DNA of 64,000 bases from Alnus glutinosa (GCF_958979055.1 NC_084893.1:26925487-26989486); one strand, 5' to 3'. Counted from the first letter of the stretch, positions 12,691-24,868 are shown. Program-made: numbers and translations. Notes: generated by a model from the sequence alone, not told the origin.

Positions 12691-14430
12691 AATGCGGCTA
12701 TAATGACACTTAATGATATAATGCGAAAAAGTATTTATTTTTCGTCTCATGAAGATTAACAGGCATGATCTTTTCCATTAAAGCACAATAAATTTATTAA
12801 AATCATGACAAAACCAGTTCAATCTTTAAAATTTACCGGTTTTTTCAGTGTTTTAAAAATTATGGGTTCACGTCGCGTATCATAATTCTCCATTGTACAA
12901 AGAACATTGCATGAATATATAAATCACATAAAATTTTACTATCAAAATAACCATGTTTTTAGTTTTAATTCATATAAATTAAAACATTTAAAATATTCTC
13001 ATATGTGTAGTTTGAAATGAAAAGAAGTGTAAAGAAAAATAAAATAGCAAGAGAAAAACCTGGATTGTGATTATCGAAGCATTAATAGTAGGAATCTATG
13101 ATATTGTTAGTGTGATACGTACCTATTATATTTCAATAAAAATAAAATTCATACAATTTTGAACATTAAAAAAAAAAAAGAAAAAACAAGTATTTCAAAT
13201 TTAATGTTTAATTAACTCTTTAGTGTTTTAAAAGCATTTCTATTCCTTTTGTACACAATAATCAAATAAAATTTTGCCTTTATTGACTTTCAAAAGCAAA
13301 ATAACATTTCAAAAAAATACGTGAAAATCGTGTAAATCACATAAAACATTCAAATGAATTAAAACATTAGACCCTCCCTTTCCAAAAAAAATAAAATAAA
13401 TAAGACCCTTATTTTTTATTTAATTCATATAAATTAAAATATGGTAAAATCTTTGTTCCCATAGGTGTAGTTATGAAGAAGAAAAATAGCAAGAAAAAAA
13501 CTTTGATTATTAAAGCATAAAATCGAAAATTATCAGGAATTTTTTTCATTGTCGATGTAATACCTATTATATTTTAATCCTATATAATTCTAAACATTCG
13601 AAAAAACAAATGAACGGAAAAAAAAAATTAAAAAAAATAATAATAATCTCATAAACATTCAAATGAAGAATTGTTCAACCAAAAATTTATAAACAAAATA
13701 AAAACATATTTAGATTTCAACCAAAAATATAAAATACTAAAGAAACAACTGTCTCCATAAAAGAGTCCTACTTGTATCATTAATTAAGAAATAGAGACTA
13801 TTTGTATCATATATATATATTACCAAAAGGGGGGCGGAAGCAGGGAGTGGGGGCTTAGTAGAAGATAGTAGTAGTTGTGGTGTGGACAGAGTGATGGTGA
13901 GCATAGATGAACAAATAAATATCTAAATTAATTTGCATATAAATATCTGAATACAAAATAACAGAGTATTCAAAGATAGATATCATGAAAATTAAACTCA
14001 AAGTAATGCTTAGATTCAAAATAACTTTGAATGTAAAACTTACAAATGAACTCAGGCCAGAACGCAGCTGGCGATTACAAGCTTATACTCAGAAACACTA
14101 GAAATATACATTTACAAGTGTTTGGCTTATGAGAGGTTCAAGTGGAATTACAAGCTCTGTGTAATTAGCTCTCCCTTGAACTTCAGACTTCTGCTCCTTA
14201 AATAGGCTTTAGGAGGACTCAGGGGCTGGAATCACGGGATGCCAGCGTGCTTAGGCTTGTCAGGCGTGCACCGAAAGCAGATTCTTTCTGCTTTTACCTT
14301 AGGTAACTCGCATCGAAAGCAGGGTAAAACTTATGATGAACAATGAAAAAGTCACTATTCATGAATAGTACCATGTCGGGTGGCCGACCGAGTACTGTTC
14401 ACTTATGTCTTTTTGTACCGTTGAGGCGTC

Positions 14431-15735
14431 TTAAGAGTCCAAGCCCAAATCAGTGAAATCATAGGGATCTTGGGCATCTTGGAATGCATCAAAGTTGTAA
14501 TGATGCTGGACAGAAGATTCTGCAGTGGAGGCTTCTTCGTCTTCATCATCACCTTCTTCAGCTTCCATAAGCTGTTGCATGAGCTTAAAAGCTTGCTTAA
14601 ACTTAGAGGATTTCTTTCCCTTTGTAGAGGTAGAGGAATCTGGCTTAGGAGAAGTAGGCTCAATTTGAGTCTCTGAAACGTGAGTAACAGAGTCTTGAAT
14701 AATTGGAGGTCTTTCAGGGAACTCCTTCATAAGGCGGGAATGCACCAGGGAGAAATTAAACTTATCCCACCACTTAACTGAGAACTGACGGGCAACGCAG
14801 TTCTGGGTGATAAACACATATTGACACTTAAGGATCCACGAAACTTTGAAATGAGCAAAGAAGTGGACTGTCATAGGCAATTCTTCTTCCTGAGGAGACA
14901 ACTTCTTGACGGTAGAAAAATACCGTATAGCATCTTTGACATCTTCAGGGAGGATCTGGTGAACTGGTCCATGAACTTGCCACCATCTGTGAAACCAGAC
15001 AGGGATAGGACCCTTAAAATTCCTGTCAAAATTTATGAACCAGGAATGAGAAAAATCTTCATTTTGATACAAAAGAACTTTGTACCAAGCCTCAATGTAA
15101 TCATGGTAACTGTATCCAACTTTTCTGTTGGAAAGACTTCTGGAGACAAAAGGAGGTGCTCCCCAATCCTTCTGTGCAACAAACTTCATAATAAACAGAG
15201 AATGAAAGGCAACTCGCCCAGGGATCCTCTGGCATGGGATAGGTCTTACTTGGATGGACTTAGTTACAAGGAGTATGTCCCTGTAAAACTCAATGGATTT
15301 TTCTGGGTGGATGGCCGGGAAATGCCAACGGGGAGGGTAGTAGACTTTGGCAATTTCATTAGGAGATTTTATGTGACTAAAATCAGGCTCAACCAAGAAC
15401 AGGTTGTGAGGAGGTTCTTTGAAATGGTAAGGGGAAGACTTAGGGTGTCTAATGAAGGGCTTTTGAGGGGGAAGACCATCAAAAGGGCCATCAAAAGGGC
15501 TAGGAGGAGGGCTTATTAAGGCAGACTGGAAAGACGGCCTTGGACTTATGGTACTACCTAAGGTAGTATAACGATTCACCATTTGGGTAGGTGAATTTCT
15601 TAGGATGAGATCTTGGGAACTTAGTTGGCTTGGGGTGACAAGGTTGAAAGGCTTAGCATTAGAACTTAGAATGGGCTTAGAGGCCGAGGCCTTTTCTTTC
15701 TTCTTATCAGTCATTTTTTCCCTGCAAAAATTCAC
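14431..15735 (-). other. Viral ORF2 of unknown function (fossil)
   Basis: A reading frame of up to 434 residues following ORF1 in the pararetrovirus. It looks whole. The start is serine- and proline-rich and low in structure; the middle is rich in aromatic residues (SHSWFINFDRNFKGPIPVWF, FHRWWQVHG); the tail is acidic (MEAEEGDDEDEEAS). I know no enzymatic domain in it. Florendoviruses are known to carry a second frame of unknown function in this position, which supports the family call. Confidence 0.7.
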
Positions 15736-18700
15736 GGGTTAAGAAATCAGGGATAAAATTCTGACTTCCCTTAATATACTCAATGTCAAAATCAAATATG
15801 CTTAAGATTGCTTGCCATCTAGCAAAAATCTGTTTAGATGCAATGTTTTGAACATCTTTTTCTAAAACATGTTTTGCACTCATGCAATCAACTCGGATTA
15901 AAAACTTTTGATTCAAGAGATCATCTTGAAACTTAGAAATGCATAGTAATATAGATAAAATCTCTTTCTTAATAGTACTATAATTCTTTTGGGCTGAATT
16001 CCAGACACCTGAATGGAAACGAACAATTTGTTCAGGTTGGTTGGAATGAACTTGCTGCTTAAGAATACCACCGTACCCAATGTCGGAGGCATCAGTCTCA
16101 ACAATTTTAAAGGACTCATTTGTGGGAATGCCAAGACAAGGTAATGTCTGGACATAGGACTTAATATCTTTGACATCTGAAGTATGTTCAGTAGTCCATG
16201 GAGGAGGATTCTTTTGAAGTCTATCAAACAATGGCTTGCATTTTTTGCGAAGGTTTTGATAGAAATCAGCAACATAATTGAGGGATCCTAAAAACTGATG
16301 GAGTTGGGTTTTTTCAAGGATTTCATCAGGAAACTTATCAGCAAATTGGATTACTCTGCTAATTGGGCTTATTTTCGATTGATGGATGTTGTATCCAAGA
16401 AATCGAATGTTGGTTTGGAACAACTTAATTTTGGTAGCAGAAACAACCAATCCATTTGATTTGATAACTTCTAGAAACGAGTTCAAATGTTTCCAGTGTT
16501 CTTCAACAGACTTAGAGAAGATGAGGACATCATCTATGTAAACAATGGAATATTTGCTTAAGGGACCAAGAATATCATTCATAATATTCTGGAACTCACT
16601 AGGGGCATTCTTAAGACCAAAGGGCATTACGTTCCATTCGTATTGTCCAAAGGGTGTGACAAAAGCTGTCTTGTACTTATCCTTCTCATGAATTTGGATT
16701 TGCCAAAATCCACTTTTCATATCAAACTTAGAGAAGATCACAGAACCACTTAACCTATTGATTAGGTCTCTCTTATTTGGAATTGGATATCTTATCCATT
16801 CCAGGACTTTGTTGAGGGGCTTGTAGTTAATGACTAACCTGGGGGCTCCTCTCTCAAGCTCAGCATTCTTCTGGACATAAAAGGCTGAACAAGACCAAGG
16901 TGACTTACTCTTACGAATTATGCCTTTGCGTAATAGGTCTTCTATTTCTCTCCGGCAGAATTCAGTAACTTCTTGACTCATCTGGATGGGTCTAACCTTA
17001 GTGGTGATTCTTCCTTCATCAAAATCTTTGATATAAGGAAGGCTTACAGTGTGCTTCTTCCTATGCCAAAAGGCAGTAGGGACATCAGAACAGACTTCAC
17101 TTTTGATCCTATCTTCAAAGAGTTGGATTCTTTGCTGAAGGGTCTTTTGACTTAATTGTTCCTCAATTCTTTTAACCTTAATCTCCTCCTGTAAGAACCC
17201 TATCTGTTGGGTCTTAGACTTGATTAGGTTAACAGACTTAGAAATTGAATTGCTTTTGAAGGCATTCAATTGACTCAATTCTGGTTTGGCCAGAAACTTA
17301 AACTTAACCTTTTCATCCATGGGATAGGTAATTAAACCATCCTGGTCTGTCGTAAAAGGATACAACAGAGTAATGAAAGGTAAACCTAATATAACTTTGT
17401 CAGTCATATTCTTAACCAAGACAAATGATGTTTTGAAGCAAACATTGTCTTGACACACATGGGCTTTGCTTATCTCAAAAGTAATTTGCATCTTGCTGCC
17501 ATTAGCAGAACGCAAATTCTCTTTTGACTTACTGTAATACTTCGTAGGAACAAGTCCTTCTTGTATACAGTTCAGATCTGCACCTGTATCAATTAATACA
17601 ACTACAGATAACTCAAAATCATGAATCTTAATTCTAACCTTGGAATACCATTTCCTAATATGGATTCTGTTGATTAGACTTATACAACTCTCTTCAAATG
17701 GAGGAGTGTTTTCAAGCTTAGGCTCAGGTTTGGCTTCGCTATTAGAAGAACTACTAGCGGCTGACTTAAGCTTGTGCTCAATTTTCAAGAGATTAACATC
17801 CTGTTTTAACTCTTGATTTTCTTCCTTAAGTATTTTAATCTCAGACTTAATTTGATTAACTTCAAGTTGCAAATCTTTTATTGTGATTTGTTCCTTTGGT
17901 TTATTAAATCTTTTAAGCGTGTTGCTTAAACTTATATCAAGGCTTTTAGACTTATTAACTTCTCTTTTTGTTAGAAGTTTTCTTAACTTTTCTAAATATT
18001 GCATTTTTAACTCAGGATTCTCAATTTTACTTATAAGATCAAGAAGCAACTCTTCTTGTTCTTCTTCCTTGGTCATAACATCAATTGTTTTGCAACAAGT
18101 GTCGTTACAACCGAAACTTATGTTTGGACCTGACTCAGACTCATTGCTACTGCAAGAGCGGTAGCTGTTATCACTTGAACTAGTACTTAGTTCAGACTCA
18201 TAGTCACTGGGCTCAGTGTCTTTTATCTCTAACATTCTTATTAAATTTTCCTTATCTTCGTTAGAGACTTTTAGAGACTTAATGGTTTCCTTAGCTTTGC
18301 AATCCTTTGCAAAGTGACCGGACTTACCACACTTATAACAACCATCTTTGTTGTTCTTAGATTTCTTAAATCTTTTCTTAGGTTTTCTCTTATCTCTCTT
18401 ATAGAAATCATTCGGCTCAATGCTTCTTTTCTTGAATCTTTTAAACCGTTTCTTATGCTTTCTATCTTCCTCATGCTTACGAGACTTCTTATGCTTCTTA
18501 GATGGTGCTATCGAAGGTAGACCATATTGCTCACAGAAATTACCCATCTCGTACTTAGCCTTTTTCTTATCCTTATTGGCTTGGTTCGATATTTTCATAT
18601 CGATACACATCTTAAGACCTTCTTTCTAGATAGCACTTATGATATTCCCATAGGTGAGATTATCATATTCTATCACATTGTTCTCATTGACTAAGACTTC

Positions 18701-21304
18701 TTTGATCTTATGGGCGAAGAGGTGAGGCAGACCGTTTATGAACTTTTCTTTCCAAAACGGTTGGTTGCTATCTTTTCTTAGCATGACTCTAGAAAGGAAA
18801 ACATCCTTATACCATCTAAAGTCGCTCAGGGTTGGACATCTTAGATTACTCAGTTGGTCATGGACCCTAGACGCAAGGTGACTTGGCGTGCCAATAAAAT
18901 GTTCTACAATGGTATAGAACAAAGTGTTGACAGCATCAGAATCTCCTAATTCAATTTTCTCATTGAATATGGGGATTCCTTCCTCATTGGTTTTGACAGC
19001 ACTTCTAATGCTATCTCTAGACTCATCGGTGAGATGCTTTTCCCACCAAGCTTGAAGGGTTCCTGTGAAACCCTTAACCAAGAGGTCAACAACCTCTGGT
19101 TGGCTTAAATCATGGTTCATAACATAACTACTAGAGACCATGGTCATATGGGTCAACTTATCAAGAATTTACTGCTCTGCTAAACCATCGATGTTCCACT
19201 CGTATAGTTTATCAGCAGAAACTGCAAATTGACTTTGGAAGTTTCTTTCCTCAAACTGGATATCCGGAGGGGTAGGTCTGGGATACCAATTCTTAGTGAG
19301 ACTTGTAGGAGAGAACTTCGGCTTATGGATCCTATTCAGTTCTAAGGCTGAAAAGGCTTTCTCAACTTTTCTGACGTTTTCATCAGATTCAGACTCCGAA
19401 GAGGATTCTGTTTTAGATGAATTTTCAGAAGACTCAGGGACCTTAGTAACAGACAGAGTTTTGGAACTACTGGGCTGTTCTTGTTTGGGTTTAACCAAAT
19501 CCTTAAGCATATCCTCTATTTTCTCAATAAAGGGCTTTTCCTTATTAACCTTTAGACTAGTTCCTGATTTAAGATCTGGGAACTTGACTATTGGTTTCTC
19601 TTGCTTAAAAGACTTATGTTTCTCTTTTGGGAGAGGCTTATTATCGAGCTTGTCTTCAATCTTATCCAACTGGTTTCCTATGGAGTTTAGGTACTGGTTG
19701 GTGTAATTGGCTTGCTCAATGACTTTCTTAACATCTGAATTCTCAGATGCAACCTTAAAGGGTGAGGCCTTAACCGTAGTGGTTCTATGTTGGAACACTA
19801 TGGTTTCTTGTGGAGGGTGACTTGAAGAAACAACTGTGTTATCTTCTTTTACCCACTTTTCTTTAGAGATGGTTTGGACCTGGCTTTCTACTGGGTAAAA
19901 CTCATCAACAAAATCGAAATAAGAGATATGCATCTCTATTTCACTTATGTGTTTCTTAAAGTGACTTAAGATTCCTTTCTTCTGCTCAAGATTGAATCTT
20001 TCCTTATAGGCATTTCTTCTTTCAAGATTTGCCTTTGACCAAAAATCCTTGTTGAGCAAATCTGAATTCATCTCAAAAGGTTTCCTCATGGTACATAGTT
20101 GGGGGTCTACAGTCATTTCAACTATGAAATCAGATTCCGTAGGAGAGGCATTGCCTTCCTGGGATTCTTCTTCTTCTAGCTGTGTGTCAGCTGTATAGCA
20201 TGGATGACTCACTTGGGAGGTCGTCTGGACTCCCTTTAACTTAAGCTTTCTTAGTTCTTTTTCCAATTCTAGATCTCGTCGCTTCAGTTCTTCCGTAGAG
20301 GTTGAACCAGCAAACGAATGCCTAGCTGGAGTCTTATCCTTGGGTTGTCTAGAAGATCTAGACCTTGGCACTTCAGATCTAGATGCACTAGATCTTGTAA
20401 CTTCTTCTATGAGAAGATTTGGCTTAGGGGTCGACTGAGAACCTCGGTCGAAACTTATCTTAACAGTACCATCCAAGTACTGCTGGATATAATCTAGGTC
20501 TCCTAGATTATGACTTATGAGATCAGGCTTAAAACTCTCATTGGTCAAACTCCATTCCTTGGGTAACTCAATGTCAGTCCAATGGATAGTTCGAGGAACG
20601 TGAATATTCGCGTTACTCTGGCTACTTTGGATCAACATGGTTTGACCATTTGGGCTTCTCTTAATTGCACCAAAATTTATGTTGGTTCCAGTGCACTTAT
20701 AATAGATCCTGTAAATCAAGGCTAGAGGCTGAACTCCTTCTAGAATCTTATATCCTTGGGTTCTAATACTCATGGTTAAAACCTTAAGGATGTGAGGATC
20801 ACTTAGACTTACGGTGAAATCAGAGAAACAATCAAAATAGACTGGTCCATCATGCATGGTTGCTTCAATGACTCCGAGGAGACTATCCTGCCAGTCAGTG
20901 AAACGGGCATCTCTTAATCCTAACATAACAGAGGCTTTAAGACCTCCCCGTGTTAGGGGCTTAATGGCGACCTGAACTAATCCTATGTGGATAAAGTTGT
21001 GGCCTTCTCTTCTATGTCGCTTAATGGCTTCTGGGCTAAAAAGCTGGCATAACTCATGTTCCTTATTGAGAGCATAGACTTGCTCTACGGTCTTGACATG
21101 CTGTTCAGTTTTGAACGCAAGTGCAGACCACTTCTTCCTGTAGATTTCTCTACTGGGAACCTTAGGTATATTCCAATCATTGACATCAATGAAGGAATCC
21201 TCATCGTGGTATTCAACGTGTTCTTCGTTGACTACCTCTGGAATCTCAGGGATCCGAGTGGATCTAGAGCTTACTGATGAGTTAGATCTGAACAATCTAT
21301 TCAT
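15700..21304 (-). pseudogene. Viral ORF1 region: movement, coat, protease, RT, RNase H (fossil)
   Basis: Polyprotein region of the pararetrovirus. Parts in order, with approximate positions: a 30K-type movement domain with GHNFIHIGLVQVAIKPLTRG and INFGAIKRS (20.5-21.2 kb); a linker rich in serine, glutamate and lysine; a coat-like region (18.6-19.2 kb); a basic stretch with zinc knuckle CYKCGKSGHFAKDC (about 18.3 kb); an aspartic protease with DTGADLNCI (about 17.6 kb); a reverse transcriptase with YIDDVLIFS (about 16.5 kb); and an RNase H start IVETDASDIGYGG (about 16.1 kb). All expected parts are visible. The region is broken in about two places. Confidence 0.85.
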
Positions 21305-21640
21305 CGCTGCAAGTTTAGGGTTACCTGGCTTAGACTTCTACTGTTCTGGTCTCTCTACCGCGAGACATCTCTCTACCACACTTCATCTCTGTTCTCCAAC
21401 TAGGTCTCCTAGGTCATACGCCTGTGTCCTATCCGTGTGTCCTCCCGACTTACCTGGCCCTTCTCTCGGCTCTCAACTGCGCTGACGGCACGTTGACGGC
21501 AGTGTCCTTTTCCTATTCACCCTAGAATCTTAACAGAGAGTGGTGTAACAGACAAACTTGAAACAATATAAGAACAAGCTCAATAACCAGCCACTTGGGC
21601 GGATGCTGAGATTATAACAGGAACAAACTCAACAACACTT

Positions 21641-21652
21641 ATGGCTCTGATA

Positions 21653-21655
<3 letters not shown>
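21641..21655 (-). other. tRNA-Met primer-binding site of the pararetrovirus
   Basis: On the minus strand TGGTATCAGAGCCAT, complementary to the 3' end of initiator tRNA-Met, as used by Caulimoviridae. It lies about 340 nt before ORF1 and directly next to a (TA)n run. Confidence 0.85.
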
Positions 21656-21656
<1 letters not shown>

Positions 21657-21693
<37 letters not shown>

Positions 21694-21775
21694 CGGTTCA
21701 ATACTTAAAAGACCGTTTTAGTCGCTAAAAAGTATGGGTTCATGCCACGTGTCACCATTCTAAGGAAGAACTCGA

Positions 21776-21825
<50 letters not shown>

Positions 21826-21914
21826 AAATATACAATTATGTAATTACAACCCATGACAGAAATGCAATGTAAGATAAGCACGGTACTAGTTACAGTAGAA
21901 AAGATCCGGCAGAG
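21657..21914. repeat. TA-microsatellite flank and short 3' flank of P450 copy B
   Basis: Two (TA)n runs (21657-21690 and 21779-21822) bracket 90 bp containing GACCGGTTCAATACTTAAAA and GTATGGGTTCATGCCACGTG; a diverged relative of that 90 bp is at 12820-12890. From about 21825 the normal P450 3' flank resumes (ATTATGTAATTACAACCCAT), so unit B keeps less than 100 bp of it. Confidence 0.6.
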
Positions 21915-24116
21915 CTAACACAGTTTCCTTGGCACAAGTTGGATTGGTAAACCTTGAGTTGGTACTGGCATGGGATCCCTGCTGAAAGAATTGTCTGCGC
22001 ATAGCTTCCATGTGAACTGAGTTACCAGATAATGAATTGTGACAAGGGTTTCGATCCTTGCAAATTCATATCCTGGACATATTCGAGGACCTCCTCCGAA
22101 TGCAACAAACGAGTAGGGTGGAACCGAAGCTGGGTTCTCAAATCTACTTGGGTCAAACTTTGAGGGTTCTGGGAATATGCTATTGTCTGTATGGGTCATT
22201 GGTATAGCCCAAAATATCTGAACGCCAAAATAGAAGAGTTTTAGTTTTATAGTATTTTCAAAGAGTGATATATAGAGGGACAACAAAGAGGACACAACTT
22301 TTACTTACCTGCCACCCTTTAGGAATTAGGTATCCACCATATTCAATATCTTTCAGGGCCTTCCTGAAGCCACCAAAAACAGGAGAATACATCCTTAGTG
22401 TTTCCATTGCTACTCTCCAGGTGTACTTCATTTTGGCCAGGTCTTCCCACGTTAGAAACTCTCCCGAGGGCTTGGTCTTTGCTATGTCTTCTTGTTCTGT
22501 AAAATCATGAGCATCCCACTCAACAATCTTATTTGAGCAAAGTTTAACAATACTGAACCATTTTTGTGACTTCTCTCAATCCATTTTCTCTCATTTGCTT
22601 TGCCTAATTCTCTGTGCTCTCAAGATGGGATTTGGCTTTCCTCCAGTAATTTAGTCACTGGAGATTTGCAGTTCAAATAAATGGTGAAGAATGCAAAACA
22701 AATCTTAGCCTTTATCATTGTTACTAAGTTTTCACCAAATCTTGCAATCTTCATTGTTTGTTTGAACAACCTGAGATCTCTAGTGATCAAATAACTGGAA
22801 GCAAGTAAAATCCCTCAAGACGAGTTTACTATGGGGTTTAGAACTATGGTCTACTGTGTATTCTTTTCCAAGTAACTTCATCTTAAGCTATCATCATTGC
22901 ATTGAGAGAGAGAGAGTTTTATGCATACCTTGAAGAACAGCTGCATACACAGTAGGTTCATTTGCTAGAAGCCTCATTATGAAAGTCATCAGAACAGATG
23001 AAGTATCGTGTCCTGCAACCATGACGAGCATGACATTGTGCACAATCTCATTCTCTGTTAGTACTTCTTCATTGTCCTCCGTGCGGATGCTAAGCAAACG
23101 AGTGATGAGGTCTTGGCGAGGAGAAGCACCCTTCTGCTCAAGTTCCACTCTCTTCTCACGTATGAGGTCCTTAATCATGTTTTGAACTGTTGCACTTGCT
23201 TTGAGGCTGCGGTTGTACCGTGTGAAGGGCAAGTTAACTGGAACTGACCACATCCCTACCATGATCTCTTTGAAGTAAGCCACAAATTTTTCTCTTCGAG
23301 CTCCTCTCTCAACTCCGAATAGAAGAGAGCAAATTATGTTGAATGTGAGGGTCTTCATGAGGGGCAACACCTATAGTAAACAAATGTCACCCTTGTATCT
23401 TAATGTTGAATTTTCAGTTTAAACAACTAACCCCTGAACGTAAGGTTTGTGAAAGTCAATTTTTAAAGTTAGAATTTTCTATTATAGTCTTAATAGATAT
23501 AGTGTTTGTTTGGTTTAATGGTTTCAAAACGTACAATTTAGCCTACATTTTTTAAACGGTGATTTTTTTCCATGTTTTAAGTTAATTTACCAAGTTAGTA
23601 CTTTTTTGTGTAAAACCAACATACCTTAACCTGGTTCCTGCCTTTCCAATACATCTCAAGGTGCTCCTTGACTTCTCCATCCATTTTCCCCACATACTGC
23701 TTTAATGATTCAGGCTTTAAGAATGATAAAAGTGCGCCTCTAACGCGCTTGTGATCTGCACCACTCAGTTCCAATATATTCCGCTCGCCCAAAATCATTC
23801 GAATTGACTGAGTTTGCTGGTTACCAATTGTGCTGCTATCACTGTTGAATACAAACTTGTTTGCAGCCTGTCCATAAATGAACACTGTTGGTTTACCAAA
23901 GAGGCTTAGCTTTGATATGGGACCATACTTTCTGATTCTTTCTTCTAGCCATTTTTCTGCAGTGTTTGCACGCATGGCTCGAAGAAGGTCAAGGCTTTGG
24001 CCTAAAACTGGTATTCCAAGTGACCCTGGAGGCACCTTTTTTGATGATCTTCTTTCCCTTGTAAGGAGAAGGACGATGGGTATGAGGCAGAGAAAGATAG
24101 CCAGGAAAATATCCAT
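21915..24116 (-). CDS. Cytochrome P450, CYP716/CYP728-type (copy B)
   Basis: Second complete array gene. Exons: 23625-24116, 22929-23370, 22309-22496, 21915-22217, the same lengths as copies A and C (492, 442, 188, 303), 474 residues. Start MDIFLAIFLCLIPIVLLL, an N-terminal ER anchor, then PPGSLGIPVLGQ. AGHDTSS at 283-289, ETLR at 343-346, FGGGPRICPG at 414-423 with haem Cys421. It is the most diverged of the three: exon 1 differs at VLLLTRERRSSKK, DSSTIGNQQTQSIRMILGER and YWKGRNQVK, where A and C agree with each other, and its intron 1 is shorter. All catalytic motifs are intact. Its leader holds a 35-base G run on the plus strand (C in the mRNA), which lengthens the TATA-to-ATG distance. 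The family call is by recall; the substrate is unknown. Confidence 0.93.
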
Positions 24117-24169
24117 TATTTCTGTGTGGCTATGGTGTATAATGTATTGAAGTGACCGAAAGGGGGTGT

Positions 24170-24204
<35 letters not shown>
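24170..24204. repeat. 35-base homopolymer in the P450 B leader
   Basis: Uninterrupted G on the plus strand (C in the transcript), between the CTATTAAA box (24209-24216) and the start codon (24116). Copies A and C have only short G clusters at this place. Length may be unreliable in the assembly. Confidence 0.9.
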
Positions 24205-24205
<1 letters not shown>

Positions 24206-24208
24206 GGG

Positions 24209-24216
24209 TTTAATAG
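24209..24216 (-). promoter_or_regulatory. TATA box of P450 copy B
   Basis: CTATTAAA on the coding strand, 92 nt before the ATG, against 54 nt in copy A and 50 nt in copy C. The extra length is mostly the homopolymer. Confidence 0.55.
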
Positions 24217-24526
24217 ATTGTTTTAAGAGAGATAGAGAGTTGGTGATGCAAGACATGCGTTCAAGAGATGAAAGGCCTTTAAAATAAGTTCAGAGAAGGC
24301 ACTGGATTTTTTTTTTTTTTTTTTTTTTTAATCTTTGGGTTCTTGTTCTCTATGTCAGCTTTTTGGTTGTATCTTTGCCCCCTCGGTAAAATGTTCTATT
24401 TCTCTGTACGTAATGAATAATTCTATGAAATAAAAGACAAAACCCACCTAACTTCTTCTTTGGAAAGACATGCAAACAGACAAGTATATTATAGTGATCA
24501 CTCATTTAATAATAGATTTAAGAAGT

Positions 24527-24566
24527 CACTACAAAAAAAATAGTTTTTCGCCACTTGCTCGCCACT
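24527..24566. mobile_element. 40-bp CACTA-end fragment with 3-bp target duplication
   Basis: Unit C reads AAGAAGTGTAATGGCTG without interruption (about 37918); unit B has 40 extra bases beginning CACTACAAAAAAAATAG, with AGT on both sides (24524-24526 and 24567-24569). The first 30 bases closely match the reversed end of the CACTA relic at 34579. It has no proper second terminus, so it is a terminal scrap or failed insertion product. Confidence 0.65.
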
Positions 24567-24692
24567 AGTGTAATGGCTGAAATGTTCCACACTCTCTGTT
24601 TTGGGAACATTGAGATTTCTATAACAGCTACAAAGTGATTACAATTCTTCTTATCACATCAACTTCTTTATCTCTTGTTTGAACTGGTTGTT

Positions 24693-24802
24693 GGTTATTT
24701 TTATCTTCCTCCTTGGCTTTTGCAGATTGTCGTTCAACTTTATCTTTGGTTATTTTTATCTTCCTCCTTGGCTTTTGCAGATTGTCGTTCAACTTTATCT
24801 TT
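24693..24802. repeat. 55-bp tandem duplication
   Basis: Two exact copies (24693-24747, 24748-24802) of a block starting GGTTATTTTTATCTTCCTCC and ending CAACTTTATCTTT. No other feature. Confidence 0.9.
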
Positions 24803-24868
24803 ATCCTTCTCTGACGTCTCAATATTTAACAATCAGGAAAATTTCCTTGTTTCAAATACGAGGATAGG

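Larger units (their letters stand above)
9800..13829. repeat. AT-rich degenerate repeat field
   Basis: No gene. The stretch repeats a theme: (A)GGAATCTATGATATTGTTAG-like, then GTGATACCTATTATATTT, ATACAAATAAAA, then CCATATAAATTAAAACATG and an A-rich AGTATAAAGAAAAAAAATAG block. Starts are near 9815, 10147, 10670, 13087 and 13530, spaced irregularly (about 330 to 520 bp), so this looks like an old, decayed tandem or dispersed family rather than a clean satellite. Several long A runs (10480, 10903, 10972) are included. The 11170-12690 block (SINE-like units and a hAT element) is embedded in it. Confidence 0.65.
13830..21656 (-). mobile_element. Endogenous pararetrovirus (Caulimoviridae, florendovirus-like)
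   Basis: A nearly full-length viral genome of about 7.8 kb lies on the minus strand. In viral order: a tRNA-Met primer site (21641-21655), a leader, a long ORF1 region (movement protein, coat region with zinc knuckle, aspartic protease, reverse transcriptase, RNase H), an ORF2 of unknown function, then a non-coding region with a TATA-like TATTTAAGG at about 14200. There are no LTRs and no integrase, which separates it from Ty3 elements. The two-ORF layout and AT-dinucleotide flanks (TA runs at 21657-21690 and 21779-21822, a short one at 13808) fit florendoviruses. It is broken, with about two breaks in ORF1; otherwise well preserved, so moderately young. Ends are approximate. Left as a fossil; no activity is implied. 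Confidence 0.88.

Noticed and set aside
14821-15519. Plus-strand frame of 232 codons
   Set aside because: It is the reverse side of the viral ORF2, which has clear protein character in the other direction.
24170-24204. Telomere-like or CRISPR-like repeat
   Set aside because: Pure G homopolymer without unit structure; no spaced repeats of CRISPR type occur anywhere in this plant sequence.
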